Below, piece after piece: positions 11,201-22,216 of a DNA stretch of 48,959 nucleotides. Location: contig JAIVFJ010000397.1 of assembly GCA_025765615.1 (NCBI GenBank), positions 1 to 48,959 of the forward strand. Direction: 5' to 3'. Below the pieces are notes generated by a model. It saw only the letters and a list, made by a program, of their open reading frames with translations. It did not search any database and was not told where the DNA came from. A program made the position numbers and the translations under genes. Each line of letters starts with the position of its first letter. Positions within the stretch are counted from its first letter, which is position 1. The DNA is from Zopfochytrium polystomum (taxonomy: Eukaryota > Chytridiomycota > Chytridiomycetes > Chytridiales > Chytridiaceae).

Positions 11201-13895
11201 TTTGCCAAGGCCAGAAACAACAATCACAAACGTTAGGACCATGCCCATGTAGTAGTATGCGTAGTAGCTGCAAAATAGATAGAAACGGCGGAGGGATGGC
11301 GAGATTCCACAGTGAGCGTGTTGCTGAAACAAGAGGAGAAAAGAAAAAAGCTTTGATACTCACTACCAAATCCAAAGCACCATCATCTGATAAACGTAGA
11401 AAATCGACGAAAACTCCTTTTTCAAGGCCGACGTAAAAGTATCCGCAGGGAAAACAATCTGATTGGGACCGACCAGTTCCGTTCTCTCCAAAGACTCCGC
11501 CTCGGTGAGGCCTACTTTCTGGCGGTGGAGGTCGGAGAAGGTTGGGCCGACTTTGAAGTTGAACGGCAGAAAAGTGCAATAAAGGTCATCGTAGACGTAG
11601 CGGACGCATTCAAACTCGATGTAGCGGCGGCCGCGAGACGTGGTCTTCACGTCGGCGGTGAAGAGAGCCACGTCCGTTCCGGTCCAACGACGGAAGGCGG
11701 TCTCGGTGCGGCGGACCCACGAGACGAGGGCGCCTTGGTTCGCGAGCGCGACCGCTTCCATGGCGCGTTTTTCCACGACCACAAACGAAGCACGCGAGAG
11801 GGGCACTCGCTTGCCGTAGTAGCTGTCGGCCGCATCCTGGAGGATCATCAGGCCGATGAACCAAATAGTGACAAAGTGCCAGACGAGGATGAAGACTTTG
11901 GAGAGCAGGTTGTGATCGTAAAAGATCATGTCCGACTCTTCCCGAAACCCAAACTGCGCAAACACGGCATAGTAGTCTAGTACGAGGATTGCGAGGAGGA
12001 GAAGCCAGATGATGGAAGCGAGAGTCGCGGTTGCGGAGGCCCCCGCGCCAACAGGGTCACGGCGGTACCCTTTGAACGTCAAGTTGGGATCGCGGATGGG
12101 CTTCCCCCCGTTTTCGTACGTGCTGCGGGCGTAGTCAAAGTACTCCATCTCCAGATCCAGCTCGTCGCCATCGCGAAGCGAAGAGCTTCGCGGCGCAGGC
12201 GGAAACTTTCCCGAAGAGGAGCTGCTCGGGAGGGACGAGCCTTTCGGTAAGAGCGGCGATGATTTGCCGGCGTCGCGTGGATCGGTGCGTGGGCGCTTTG
12301 CGTCGCTGCGGTTGTACTTTCGTTCGACCAGCCTCTTGTACAAGAAATGAAGAAGCAGAATGCCAGCCTCGGCGCCAAAAAGCACATAAGCAAGGACGAA
12401 TTCGGGAGCGCCGGGGTACGTGGTGCGGTCTGAAGGTGGAGGGATGGCGCATTCGTTGTAGAGGGTTGTGGCAGTTACATTGAACGCTGAGGATGTTGAA
12501 GAGTTGGATGTCGAGTTACTTCCATTCGCATAAGCCGTGCACGCGTTCCATAGTGGCAGATTGGCGTCGGCGCGACCGCTTGGTGTGCCCTGAAAGTACT
12601 GAGGAACGTCCACGACTGGCGGCTAACAGGAGAATCAGAAAAAGTTGGAGAAAGAGACTGATACGAAGGTCGTACCTTGACATTACAGGGGATCAGCGGA
12701 ATCAAGGGGTTCACAACAGCGACCTTGTCGTTGCCAAGGTTGAATCCTCGAGGGCAGTTGCAAATGGGTTTCGTATTTGAAAGAGTGCAGTCGTCTTGAC
12801 AGGTACCGTCGGCACATACAGACTTTTTGCACTTTGCAAGGGCTGGGTCGACGATGGCGGGAGGGCATTTCTTGATGTCGTCCACACAAGTCACTGGACA
12901 CGTGACTGAGAATCGAGTCGGCTGCCGTCCTGCTGCAATGCACTGATCGTTGGCTTAAAGAGCGAGTTACGTGTTATGTTTGAACAAAGGAGCAGTTGTC
13001 AGCGATGAGGAAGAACGCTAAAATTTCAAATCATCAGCAACTCACGAGTGTTGAAGTAAGGAGTGGCGAGGGTCCGCAACGGAGCCACTAGAGCCACGAG
13101 CGCAACAGCTCTCCGAAGAATCGACGTTCCGCCGCTTGCTGGTGCTTTTCTGATGATCGGTGGGGTTGGTCGCGAACGAGCGAGAGCGCTGAGGGATGGG
13201 TGTGGGATTGGTGCCGGGATGGGCGCGTGCAGCGAGAGGCGAGTGTTCGACGGGGGCGAAGATGGTGCAGATGCGGGAGTTGACGTGCAGGATATGGAAG
13301 CGGATGCGGGTATGCGTGATTGCGCGGGGGGCGGTGGATGCGGATGCGGATGGCATGATGGTGATGGTGGTGGCGGTGGTGGGGGGGTGGTGGAGCCAGA
13401 CGAGAAAAGCACGAGTGTCTGCGTTGGTGGCGGCCGCCGCCGCCGATTTGGGCCACCCGGCCATCGCTTTCGTCGTCGTCCACGTCGTCGTCGTCGAAGC
13501 GAGACAGAGGCAAGGCGTGTTGGGCGGCCGATCGAGCCAACGAGGCCCGACGAGGCTGCGGGCTCCGCAAGCAGCAGCAGCGCAAGCGGGAGGATGGCAG
13601 CGATCGACCGACTCGACGAGCCGCTGGAGGGCGGCGGCGGCGGCGGCGGCCTCCAACGACTGCTGCGAGAAGTTGCTTCGACGAAGAACGACAATGCGGC
13701 AAAAGCCGGCGACGAAGAAGAAGAATATTGGCGGTGGAGGAGGAGTAGGAGGAAGAGGGAGAGGGTGGATAGGGCCGCAAGCTTGAATCCGGTGGTGGTG
13801 GTAGTGGTGGTTGTGGGTGGCGGCGAAGCCGACAGAAGTGAGGAGGAGACATCGACGGAGACAGATGCGGAGACAGAGACAGAGACACTCGCCAC
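8298..13895 (-). CDS. P5B-type (ATP13A/Ypk9-like) P-type ATPase with Cys-rich N-terminal ectodomain
   Basis: Exons: about 13895-13046 (start uncertain), 12953-12676, 12622-11367, 11267-10074 and 9964-8298, with good GT-AG introns. Exon 2 encodes a Cys-rich segment (CPVTC, CKKSVCADGTCQDDC, CNCPRGF). Exon 3 has several N-x-S/T sites, then a membrane span, a cytosolic Ser-rich loop, two more spans and the P5-specific Y-V-Y-D/F-N-F-K-V-G and GLTEAE block. Exon 4 carries LVPGDVVEI, the TGEALP motif, an M4-like SPLLPAVL (P5B usually PPALP) and the phosphorylation motif DKTGTLT. Exon 5 has MITGDN, MCGDGGNDAGALKAA and the C-terminal spans. P5B pumps of known function move polyamines or cations from lysosome/vacuole to cytosol; that role here is inference. 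One base too many in the T4 run at 11173-11176 breaks the frame. The first exon is low-complexity, so the true N-terminus is unsure. Confidence 0.88.
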
Positions 13896-15895
13896 AGCCG
13901 CCGCCGCCGACGTCGCTGCTGTCGGTCTTCGTGCATGTCGGTCGCCTTTTAGAGTGAGCGGACGCTCAAGCTGATGGGGGCGAGGAGTAGCGGGGGAGAG
14001 CTAACAGATGTTGGCTGAAGGATCGCGAGGGGGGAAGGAAGAGTCGAGCAAGATGTCCCCGAGCAGATGCTTCTTCTAATCGAGAAAGGCTGCTCGCACA
14101 CACGATCGGGGGAAGCGGCCGCTCAATCAATCGAGCCCGCCTGACCTCACTCTCTCTCTCTCTCGCTGGCTTGCAGCGAAACCAAAGATTTCAAATGATC
14201 GCCCGCCGCCACGACCGCGCCCGTCGTCGTCGTCGTCGTCGTCGTCACCTGCACTGCCGGTGATGGGAAGGATGGGAGGGTGACTGGGGAGATGGCTGAG
14301 GGCCGGCGGCAACAAGCGAGGAGGGTGTTGTTCGGCGGCTGTTTCAGAAAAAAATGCTTGCGGATCAATCCAACGCTGCTGCGCCCGAAGACAAAACAGT
14401 CAAGGTGGCCGGGTGGTGGTCGTTGTGTGCACAACAACAGATGGAGGTGAGACAGAGCGAGAAACAGTGTGAGAGCGAGAGACAGAGGAAGACACAATCA
14501 TGCGGCGCCGCACACTCGACAGACAACGTGTTCTCGTTTAATAATTGTGCTAAGCCAAAGCCCTGTCGCACGCTCGCTCTTTCGCTCTCTCTCGCGTTCC
14601 CTCTCTCGCTCTCTCTCTCTCTCTCTCGGTCTCTCTCAGAGACTTTCTCCCTCCCTCTCTGACTGCAGACACGAACCCAAACACCAAACAAACAAAAACA
14701 AGAAAACAAAAAAAAAAGATAATGAAAAAACCACCTCAATGCTTCGCCCGAGCTGTTGGGGATGTTGGCGCGCTGGCACGCAATTCCGCTTGTGCTGAAG
14801 GACGAGGACGAGAAAGAAAAGTGAAAGATGGACGGATTCGAATTGATGGAGGCCCCCCCAAACCCCAGAAGAAAGGCGAAAAAAAAAAAAAAGAAAAATC
14901 AAAAAGTGCTGTTTGGTATCTCAGCTAACGTTACAAGTCGAAGTGGGCCAAAAAAACCATGGCTCCCTTACCATCGCACAACCGAGTTGTCTTACAGTGA
15001 ATTTCATATTACACCCCCAACCCAGGCGAAGATTGGTGGAGGATTTGGTCCAGTGGCTGGTTCCGACAATGTTCGAGAAAAGATTCCTCGAATGCTCCGT
15101 TCCGCAACCTGTCCCGCATGACTGAACAACCGGGGGATGGTGCAAGCAAGATCCCCGTCTTGTTGGATGATGGCTCCTCCGCACTCACTCACACTCAGAC
15201 GAATGCTCGAATTCTGTGAGGAGAGAAGTTCCCTCACCTTCTCTGTGTCCATCCTGACCAAAACCCGCTCAACCAACTCTCACACACCGATGAGCCAACG
15301 AACAACCCAGCCGCCAACACACAAACACACACACACACACACGCATACACGCACACACACACACACACGCACACACACTTTCTCCCTCACCAGCCGTTGC
15401 AACACCACAGATTCAAAAACAATTGCTCTCGACACTGGATGACCATCCCTTCTCCAACAGCTCCGCTGGCAAATCCATTGGACATCATTGTTGCCGCTGG
15501 CGCTTTCACATCCCTGATACACAACCCCCTCCTGCTCTTTTCCGATTGCCGTCCATTCACTCATTCACACTAGGACGGCAGGACCGTGATTGTTTGGCAA
15601 ACGTTACACTGTTCCGGCAGTGCGATCAAGCGCATCAAGCCGCCCGTCATCCCACTGAGAAGAGCATGGAACCTTACTTTCCTCCAAGTGGTGTGCGCTC
15701 AACACAACGTCCACTTCTCCAAAAACAAACGTACTTGCCACCACCATGTTCCTTGTGACAGCACCATCACAATCAAGGGGAGGTTGGGGGAGATCTCCGA
15801 TCCATTTTTCTCTTCGTGGCTCGTTAAGTGGTGCTCACAGCAGTCGCAAAGATCAATAAAAGCTGTCCAAAACTCTTTCCTTTCTTTCCCTCGCC
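13896..15895. other. Low-complexity intergenic DNA
   Basis: No gene was accepted. It contains a GTC/GAC triplet run near 14222-14246, CT-rich tracts at about 14149-14162 and 14578-14660, an A-rich run near 14880 and a CA-rich tract at 15319-15378. Open frames on both strands are compositional. Confidence 0.5.
15319..15378. repeat. (CA)n microsatellite
   Basis: CA dinucleotides interrupted by CG and TA steps, about 60 bases long. Confidence 0.9.
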
Positions 15896-18800
15896 ATGTC
15901 TGTGCAGTGGTAGTGTCGAGCTTGCAGCCGCATCTTTGAGTTCAGAAGCCGACTGGACGAGCACCTCCACACTGAACGGCACAAGATCGCTCAGGCGCTG
16001 TTTGAAAGGCTGGAGGGAGAAGCTGTTGTGGACAGGACTCCCAGCAATGAGCAAATTGAAAGTCTGTTTCACACAACACACGTGAACGAATCATTTGGAC
16101 TGGACTACAGCTACAGATCTACGTACCCCCCCTCCAACAATAGTTCCGCCTGTTCAACGAGTCAGGATGGAAGCAGCGATGGCGATGGAGAAGAGTTGAA
16201 TGCAGATGAATTAGCATCCCAATCAGACAGTGACATTTCCGATGGGTATGACGAATTACCACCCCTTGATCCATCAGACAGCGAGTATGACGACGCTGAC
16301 TTCGTAATCCCTGACAATCAACCTGAGGCGGAGAAAGAAAAACAATGGACAGTCAGGTTGTGGATTGTGTTGTTTGTATCTGTTCTAATCAGCTTCTTTC
16401 AGGTCAATCAAAACAAATAAAACCTCCCTTCCCAACAGAGCCATTCTACTTCAGCATGCCAACTTTGGACATGAAGCTTGCACTATTCTTCAGCCAGCAG
16501 CCGTTTAGATTTCCCAATCCCATTAACAAAGCCATTTTAAGGCTTCTTGTTGATATTGGAGTGAATGATGTTCCCACTTTGCACATGATTAAGAAAATCC
16601 AAAAACACGCAGTCAACCTCTGTCAAATCACTATCCGGTCCCTTAAGACATCCACAGAAAAAGTGGTGCACTATAACTCTATAGCTGACACAATTCGGTT
16701 GGAGCTTGCAAAGCCACAGATCTGGGAATACCTGAATTTTTATCCCACTCTAAGTGAGTGTGTGAGTGAGCTCAGGAGTCATGATTCCGGGAGTTGATGG
16801 ACGCCCTGATATTTTTTCCCACGAGATTTATATACTTAGAACAATGAGCAGCAGTTGGGCATTTTTTACCTAACTACATTTGTGTATGATAAAGAGGTTG
16901 CAGATATTGTCTGGATCGGCTACCAATGTGATATCAGTGATGATATTCTAACTATTGACTAAACATCACCAGTGAGGTATCCTGATTACGATACATCAAG
17001 TACTTTGCAACACCTTGATTGCGAGCATTATGAAACATTCTGGAAAACTGATGCAGGAGGAAACATCCAAGCCTGGGAACCAGTCAGTCAAAACAGCTTG
17101 CAGCAAAAAGCTGAAGGCAATCGTGCTCGCATGCTTCCATTGATTTTATCTGAAGATGATATGAGTGGAAATGAATCCAAAAAATGGAATAAGTATGAGT
17201 CTTGGAATTTTCAATTTGCTGGCCTCCCTCAGCGTCTTCGAGACCTGCATGAGAATATTCACTTCATCATGACTTCCAAAAGTGCTTCAGGAATTGAATC
17301 TGCTGAGATAATAGCTGAAAACATGCCGGAGCTGCGAGAAGGAATAAAGTTCTGTGACCCTATACGCAATGAGGATGTGACTTTTGTTGCCTGCATATTA
17401 CAGATAATTGGCGACAATCCAATGCACGCAGCAATTTGCTCGAAAACTAGCCTGACATCATCACATCCTTGTCGCTTTTGCCAAACTACCAATGGCAGTT
17501 GGGAAAGACTCCGGAGCAACTTGCAGTAGGGCTTAAGAATTATTTGGATCCTCATGCTTCTCCCACATACCAAGTGGGGCTGTCCGCCACTGAAGCGAAG
17601 ACACTCTTGTCTGACTTGCACAGAAGAGTATTGGCTACTAAGCAAGAGGCCATCTCAATTGCTGCAGCAAAGGGTGTAAAAGACTGGTATTTTCAACAAG
17701 GCTTGGAGAAAAGGTCCCATCTAAACCCTAACCCTTGATAGGTTTGACAGCATTTAATTTGAAAGCAAACTCTAATCAAATCCAATCAGGTCGCTTGAAT
17801 GAAGATCCCTTTTTCGACGTTGGTTTTGATGCTCCAATTGATATTCTCCATTGCATCAGCTTGGGAATTGTAAAGTACGCCGTTCGAGCCACACTCCAGA
17901 ATATGAAGAAGCCACAAAAAGCATTGCTTCGTGCAATTATCAATGGAGTTGACCACTCAGGATTTCCGAAGCCTTTCAATGGATATGAGCTGGTAAGAAC
18001 CAAGTCCCAGAGGAACTCTCAAATCATGTGTACTGTAAGGTTCATTACACCAATTCCTTAAACGGAAAAGACTTGCGTGCTTTTTGCCAAATTGCTGCAT
18101 TTGTCTTGCAAGGAATTGTTTCAGATGATATTTTGAATATGTGGATCAACCTTTCAGCCTTCAACGCATTGTTGCATATTGAAGGAATTGGAAATCTGGA
18201 TGCCTATTGTGATGAGCTTGAAGCACGTCAAAACCAATTGACAAACGCAATTCTAGTCTGCGACTATCGTTGGGATCTCATCAAACCCAAACTCCATATC
18301 CTTCGCCATGCAGCATTTTGTGTTTGACGATTTGGACCACTGCAATGTTCTGCTGTCCATGGGCCAGAGGCGAAGAACAAGTATACCCGTTACCACATTC
18401 TTGCAACAAACAGACACAACACTTCCAGAGACGTTGCTATCAACTAAGCTGTTGAGGCTGCCAGACGCCATTTAAGCACAGGCGGTTATTGCCAATTGAA
18501 ACATGGTTGGATTTGCACTCCACTTCTTTTTTCAATCCCATTAGTTCATGAAGGTATACTTCATTAATTGTGGTGCTTATGCTGATACTCAAGTCAACGC
18601 AGCAGGAGCATCAAAGCAATTGGCCCACCAACGGCGGAAGTTTCATGAGAAAGCCATGGCTATGTGAGTCCTACTTGACAAAACAGTTGAGTTTGGCGAA
18701 GTAGAGAAAGACTCATTCCTTTGGTTGGGTGGCACACTGGTGGTTACCACGTATGTCATGCAAAGTGAACGAATAATGGAGTGCCCCATATTGGAGAGAA

Positions 18801-19197
18801 CAAAAAAGTCGTGCCAGTGGCTGTACAATGTTGACGAGCCTATTTACTGTGTTAATGCACCGCACTACTGCTCAAACGGGTGTCATGTGGAACAAAAAGA
18901 CCTCGCTTTCGAAATGCAGCGTAGCTTTGACACTTTCGTTCATGACACCATTTCAAGTCCTAAAAGGTTGCTCAACGTTTTCTCTTCTTCCACATACGAC
19001 CTTTTGAAGTCGCTTGATTTGGTTTCGAGCCCCTCTTGCTTGGCAATTTCTATGGAGTTAGTGACATCTGCTGTGCTCTCGCAGAAACTGCAGAAGAAAC
19101 GAGGACGTCCCCGAAAGCTGCACAGATTACTCTGCCCAGCTCCCAAACCACGAGCCTTACTCGGAGCGATCAAGAAAACAATGAAATGCAGGTAATG
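15896..19197 (+). pseudogene. Tnp2/CACTA-like DDE transposase with C2H2 finger and AT-hook, decayed
   Basis: From the ATG at 15896 the frame gives MSVQW, then a TAG, then a C2H2 finger (C-x2-C-x12-H-x5-H; first Cys codon at 15914). An acidic Ser/Asp region follows, then a long core containing CRFCQTTNG (about 17470), DAPIDILHCISLGIVKYA (about 17827), KPKLHILRHAAFC and RFGPLQCSAVHGPEAKNKYTR-type blocks. These blocks match what I know of fungal Tnp2-like transposases. The C-terminal part (18725-19195) has NAPHYCSNGCHV and an AT-hook, KKRGRPRK. Introns can be inferred, for example a GTAAGA donor near 17995 and an acceptor near 18039. Damage: TAG at 15911, a one-base slip near 17495, TGA at 18325 (expected Arg) and TAA at 18445. 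AT-richer codon use than the host genes fits a transposon. Confidence 0.7.
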
Positions 19198-19791
19198 GAG
19201 ACACTCGAAGATCAACTACCAAGCCAGGGGAAATGGAAACAACAGAGGAGAACCACCAAGCCAGCTGAAAAGGCAATATTGATGGCACGGGTTGAAGGAT
19301 TTCAGTTGAAAACATAGTCAGAACAAGCAGAATTAATCAGCTCTGCATTGGAGGAGCTCAACAGGGTGGGGAAAAGGGTGTGGAAAGCATCAGAAGTGCG
19401 AGGCTGGCTTCAGAGAAACTAACAGAAATGAGATTTGTAATTCACGTTTCAAGGGGAGTTGTTTCTGGTCCGCTCATGTCTCTGTGCATTTTGCCCAGAC
19501 TGTCCAGCTACTACCTGTGCAACGATCTTTCTCCACCTCACCGTCCTGTATTTCCCTGTTCATTGTGAAGTTTCTTCTACTCTTGCCATGCTTCGGTTAG
19601 CTTGCAAAGGAAGTGTCCCGCTGACTGTTCAAATTTAGCAGTCACCTCAATAATGAAGGTTCTGAATGATGGTTTCGAAGTGGTTCAGGATGTCAATGAT
19701 TTCGATCTGATCGCCTTGCGCCCTTCAGAAAGGGATGGACAAAGAGGGAGGAGCGAGAGACAGAGCCTCCTGATATAAGGGAGCTTGTTTC

Positions 19792-21039
19792 ATGAATCGA
19801 GCGGACAAAAACTTTGAAATGGAACCATCCCACCAACCCTCCCTGCCCACTTCACAGAACATGAGCACAACACAGCCTCCCACGCAGATACCGTTTGCAT
19901 CACGCAACACGAACACAAGTCGGCCCACTGCGCAGTTTCCTCCTGCTTCAGGAAAGGTACGTGGAAAAAGCACCCATCATTCAACTGACTTACCTTTAAA
20001 GCCTACCCCAGCCCAATCAGCGCACCCGTGGCCGCCTCGCCTTCATCCTTATCGTCGAAACGAGAACGAACCTCAAACAGGATCTTCCACAGGACGTTCT
20101 GCTTCAGCAGGAGCAGCGCCAGTATGGTAAGCATGAATTTCTCGCTTCAACTCTGTCATCATAACGTTACAACACCACCTAGGCCGCAGGCTCGCCCGAA
20201 CGCACCTCGTCCACGCAATTCGTTGGGACGGGTCGGGGCTGGAACTGGTGCTGCAGGCGTCCCCGCCCGTCCCATCTCCACAGTCGCATTGTGGCTTGCT
20301 GAAGTTCGTCAACAGATGGATAGTGGCCGGGTTCGTACGAACGCCCTGTCACAAATACAGCTACTTGCGGTAATTCTTCTACCGTCGTCCTGTGGCTGAT
20401 CTTTTTCTGAATACAGGCTCTACCAACACACGACCTTTTGGTCTGCGTAGCTGCAGTAATGATGTTCTCCACAAGCTCTACAGAGGGGACACCAGTCTGT
20501 CTCCCCAGCGATGTGTTGGTGAGGCTACTCATCTGTGCAACTTTCGTGACTTTCGGCTTCGAATTTGCAGTGCCATCTCCGTCGCTTCGTCGCACGCTAC
20601 CTCTGCAAAGTTAATCCATTTCCCCAAGTCGGCGTCCGCGTTAGGGAAAGAAGCAAGTCTGTGCTCGTTGCATCTGGTCTTTGGATCGGTGTAAGTGATG
20701 ATTCTGCCCTGCCTGTCAGTTGCTAAAGTTTGACTTCACAGATCTACGCCTACCGATGCCAAGTGTTCCACAATATGTTTGCCAACTGCGACTTTTGGCA
20801 TGTGGTCAACTTTCTGCTTACAGACTATGATTCCATGGATAGTGACGAGCAGGCCGATCTCCTCCAACGCTGTGAGAGTCAGTTTCTTCCAGGGGCACCG
20901 GCTCCTGATGGCCCTGATGGAAGCGGGAACGCTGCTGGCAAAAGTGACAGCTCCAATTGCGAGGGTGTGGGCGAGGGTGACAGTGACGGTGATAGCCAAG
21001 GCACTGCTAATGACAGTATGGCCGCCCAAGCCCCGTAAG
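19792..21039 (+). CDS. Unrecognised multi-exon gene (hypothetical)
   Basis: I do not recognise this protein. The ATG at 19792 opens a Ser/Thr/Pro-rich N-terminus, and splice signals then permit several short exons. The donor in AAAG/GTACGT is near 19957, with an acceptor before about 20000. A donor GTAAGC lies near 20127 with acceptor CACCTAG near 20181. A donor lies near 20370 with acceptor AATACAG near 20416. The last junction near 20696/20741 joins to FANCDFWHVVNFLLTDYD and an acidic Gly/Asp/Ser tail with a stop at 21037. The middle exons look helical (LPTHDLLVCVAAVMMF). An open frame on the opposite strand (20595-20179) is about as convincing in part of this region, so strand is not certain. 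It follows the Tnp2-like transposase by about 600 bases and could be a second gene of that element. Confidence 0.35.
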
Positions 21040-22077
21040 CCCCGTTTCACAGAGGTACCGTGCAAGTTGGCATTCTTACTTTTACTATATTTGGGACTTT
21101 TCGAGCTCGCCTCCCTCGGTCTTCATTTTTCTTTTTTTCCAGACCAATTCGATGAGGGGTTCTCCCGACTCCCATCCTCCCACTCTTGTCGTTGAACTTG
21201 TATGTGCCATGCAGTCTTCTCTCTCAGTTCGTTTTTTGCAGTTGTCCTTGGCTCACCCGTCTTTGTACCTCCAATCACCGCATTCTCGTTGTGTCAGTCT
21301 GTATTTTGTGCCGTTGTAAATACCCTTGTAAATACATCACTATTATAGCAGTGCAATAGACTGTACTTCCATGGTTGGTGTGATTGGGTGATGCTCTTGC
21401 TCACCTTATCCCAGACTGACCCAATACTGAGCGAAAGCGTAACGTACGTTTGTCAAGCATGATTTGAGTATTGCCCCAGTATTTATCACAGACTGCACAG
21501 TCATTTCGCCAATCATGGAGACCTTGTTACAATCTCTAACTTCGTGGAATAATGATATAAGGATGCGGGCGAAGACAAATTCAACCCTGCTGTTCCAACA
21601 TTGCTCCAACCCACCACGGGTTGCGGGTGTATTTGAGCTTTTTGGGGCAGAAAAAAAAAGTATTGGGGGGACCAAAAAAAAATGTTTTTGATTAGGAGGG
21701 GTGGTCTGTCTCCCATAGTCAAAAGTTTTTTTTTGCCCTCGTCCGAATTTTTTTTTTTGCTGCCTCAAAATCTCAAGGCATATGAAATTCACAGTAATGG
21801 TTTTGAAGTTTTCATGTTTTCAAGTTGTGCGGGGAGGAGGCAACCTGACTGATTCGTTGATGCCCATTTGTTGTCGTTTGCTGTCATTGGCATGGGCAAC
21901 ATTGAACGCCTCATTTAGCACGCAGTCAGGACTATCTCTGATGGGGCGCCAGTGCACACAGCTGATTCAGGAACTCAGCATACAAGATCTTCACATCGAA
22001 ACTAGCTGCAGCGTCTGGTGGCAGTGAAACTACATTTCCAAGAAAGGAAGCGAAAACCTTGTCAAGAGACACTCAAG
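21040..22077. other. Intergenic, no gene seen
   Basis: AT-richer DNA with A and T runs near 21650 and 21730. No recognisable coding region or RNA gene. A terminal inverted repeat for the upstream transposon was looked for by eye and not found. Confidence 0.4.
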
Positions 22078-22216
22078 GCATATCATCATTATGTATCAAT
22101 AATTCATAACAGAGTTTTTCTCTTTCTCTCCAAGTTGGGGAGAAGGACCACCCACAAACACACATCTCCACTTCATTCACTCCTTCCACTCACTCACTCA
22201 GAGTAGACTGTTAACA
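22078..22216 (+). mobile_element. Partial 5' LTR of the copia element (family copy 2)
   Basis: Matches the 3' half of the LTR-like repeats at 5728-6000 and, inverted, 35272-35538. It ends CTGTTAACA, an LTR-like CA terminus, and copia internal sequence follows. The 5' half of the LTR is missing or has diverged. Confidence 0.55.

Noticed and set aside
13026..13936. Separate minus-strand Ser/Pro-rich genes in alternative frames upstream of the P5B ectodomain
   Set aside because: Low complexity in all frames; only the frame that splices at 13046 into the Cys-rich exon has supporting context, and it was kept as a tentative first exon.
17715..17735. Telomere-like CTAAACCCTAACCC
   Set aside because: Less than two units, inside the transposase remnant, with no further repeats; chance or a very old fossil.
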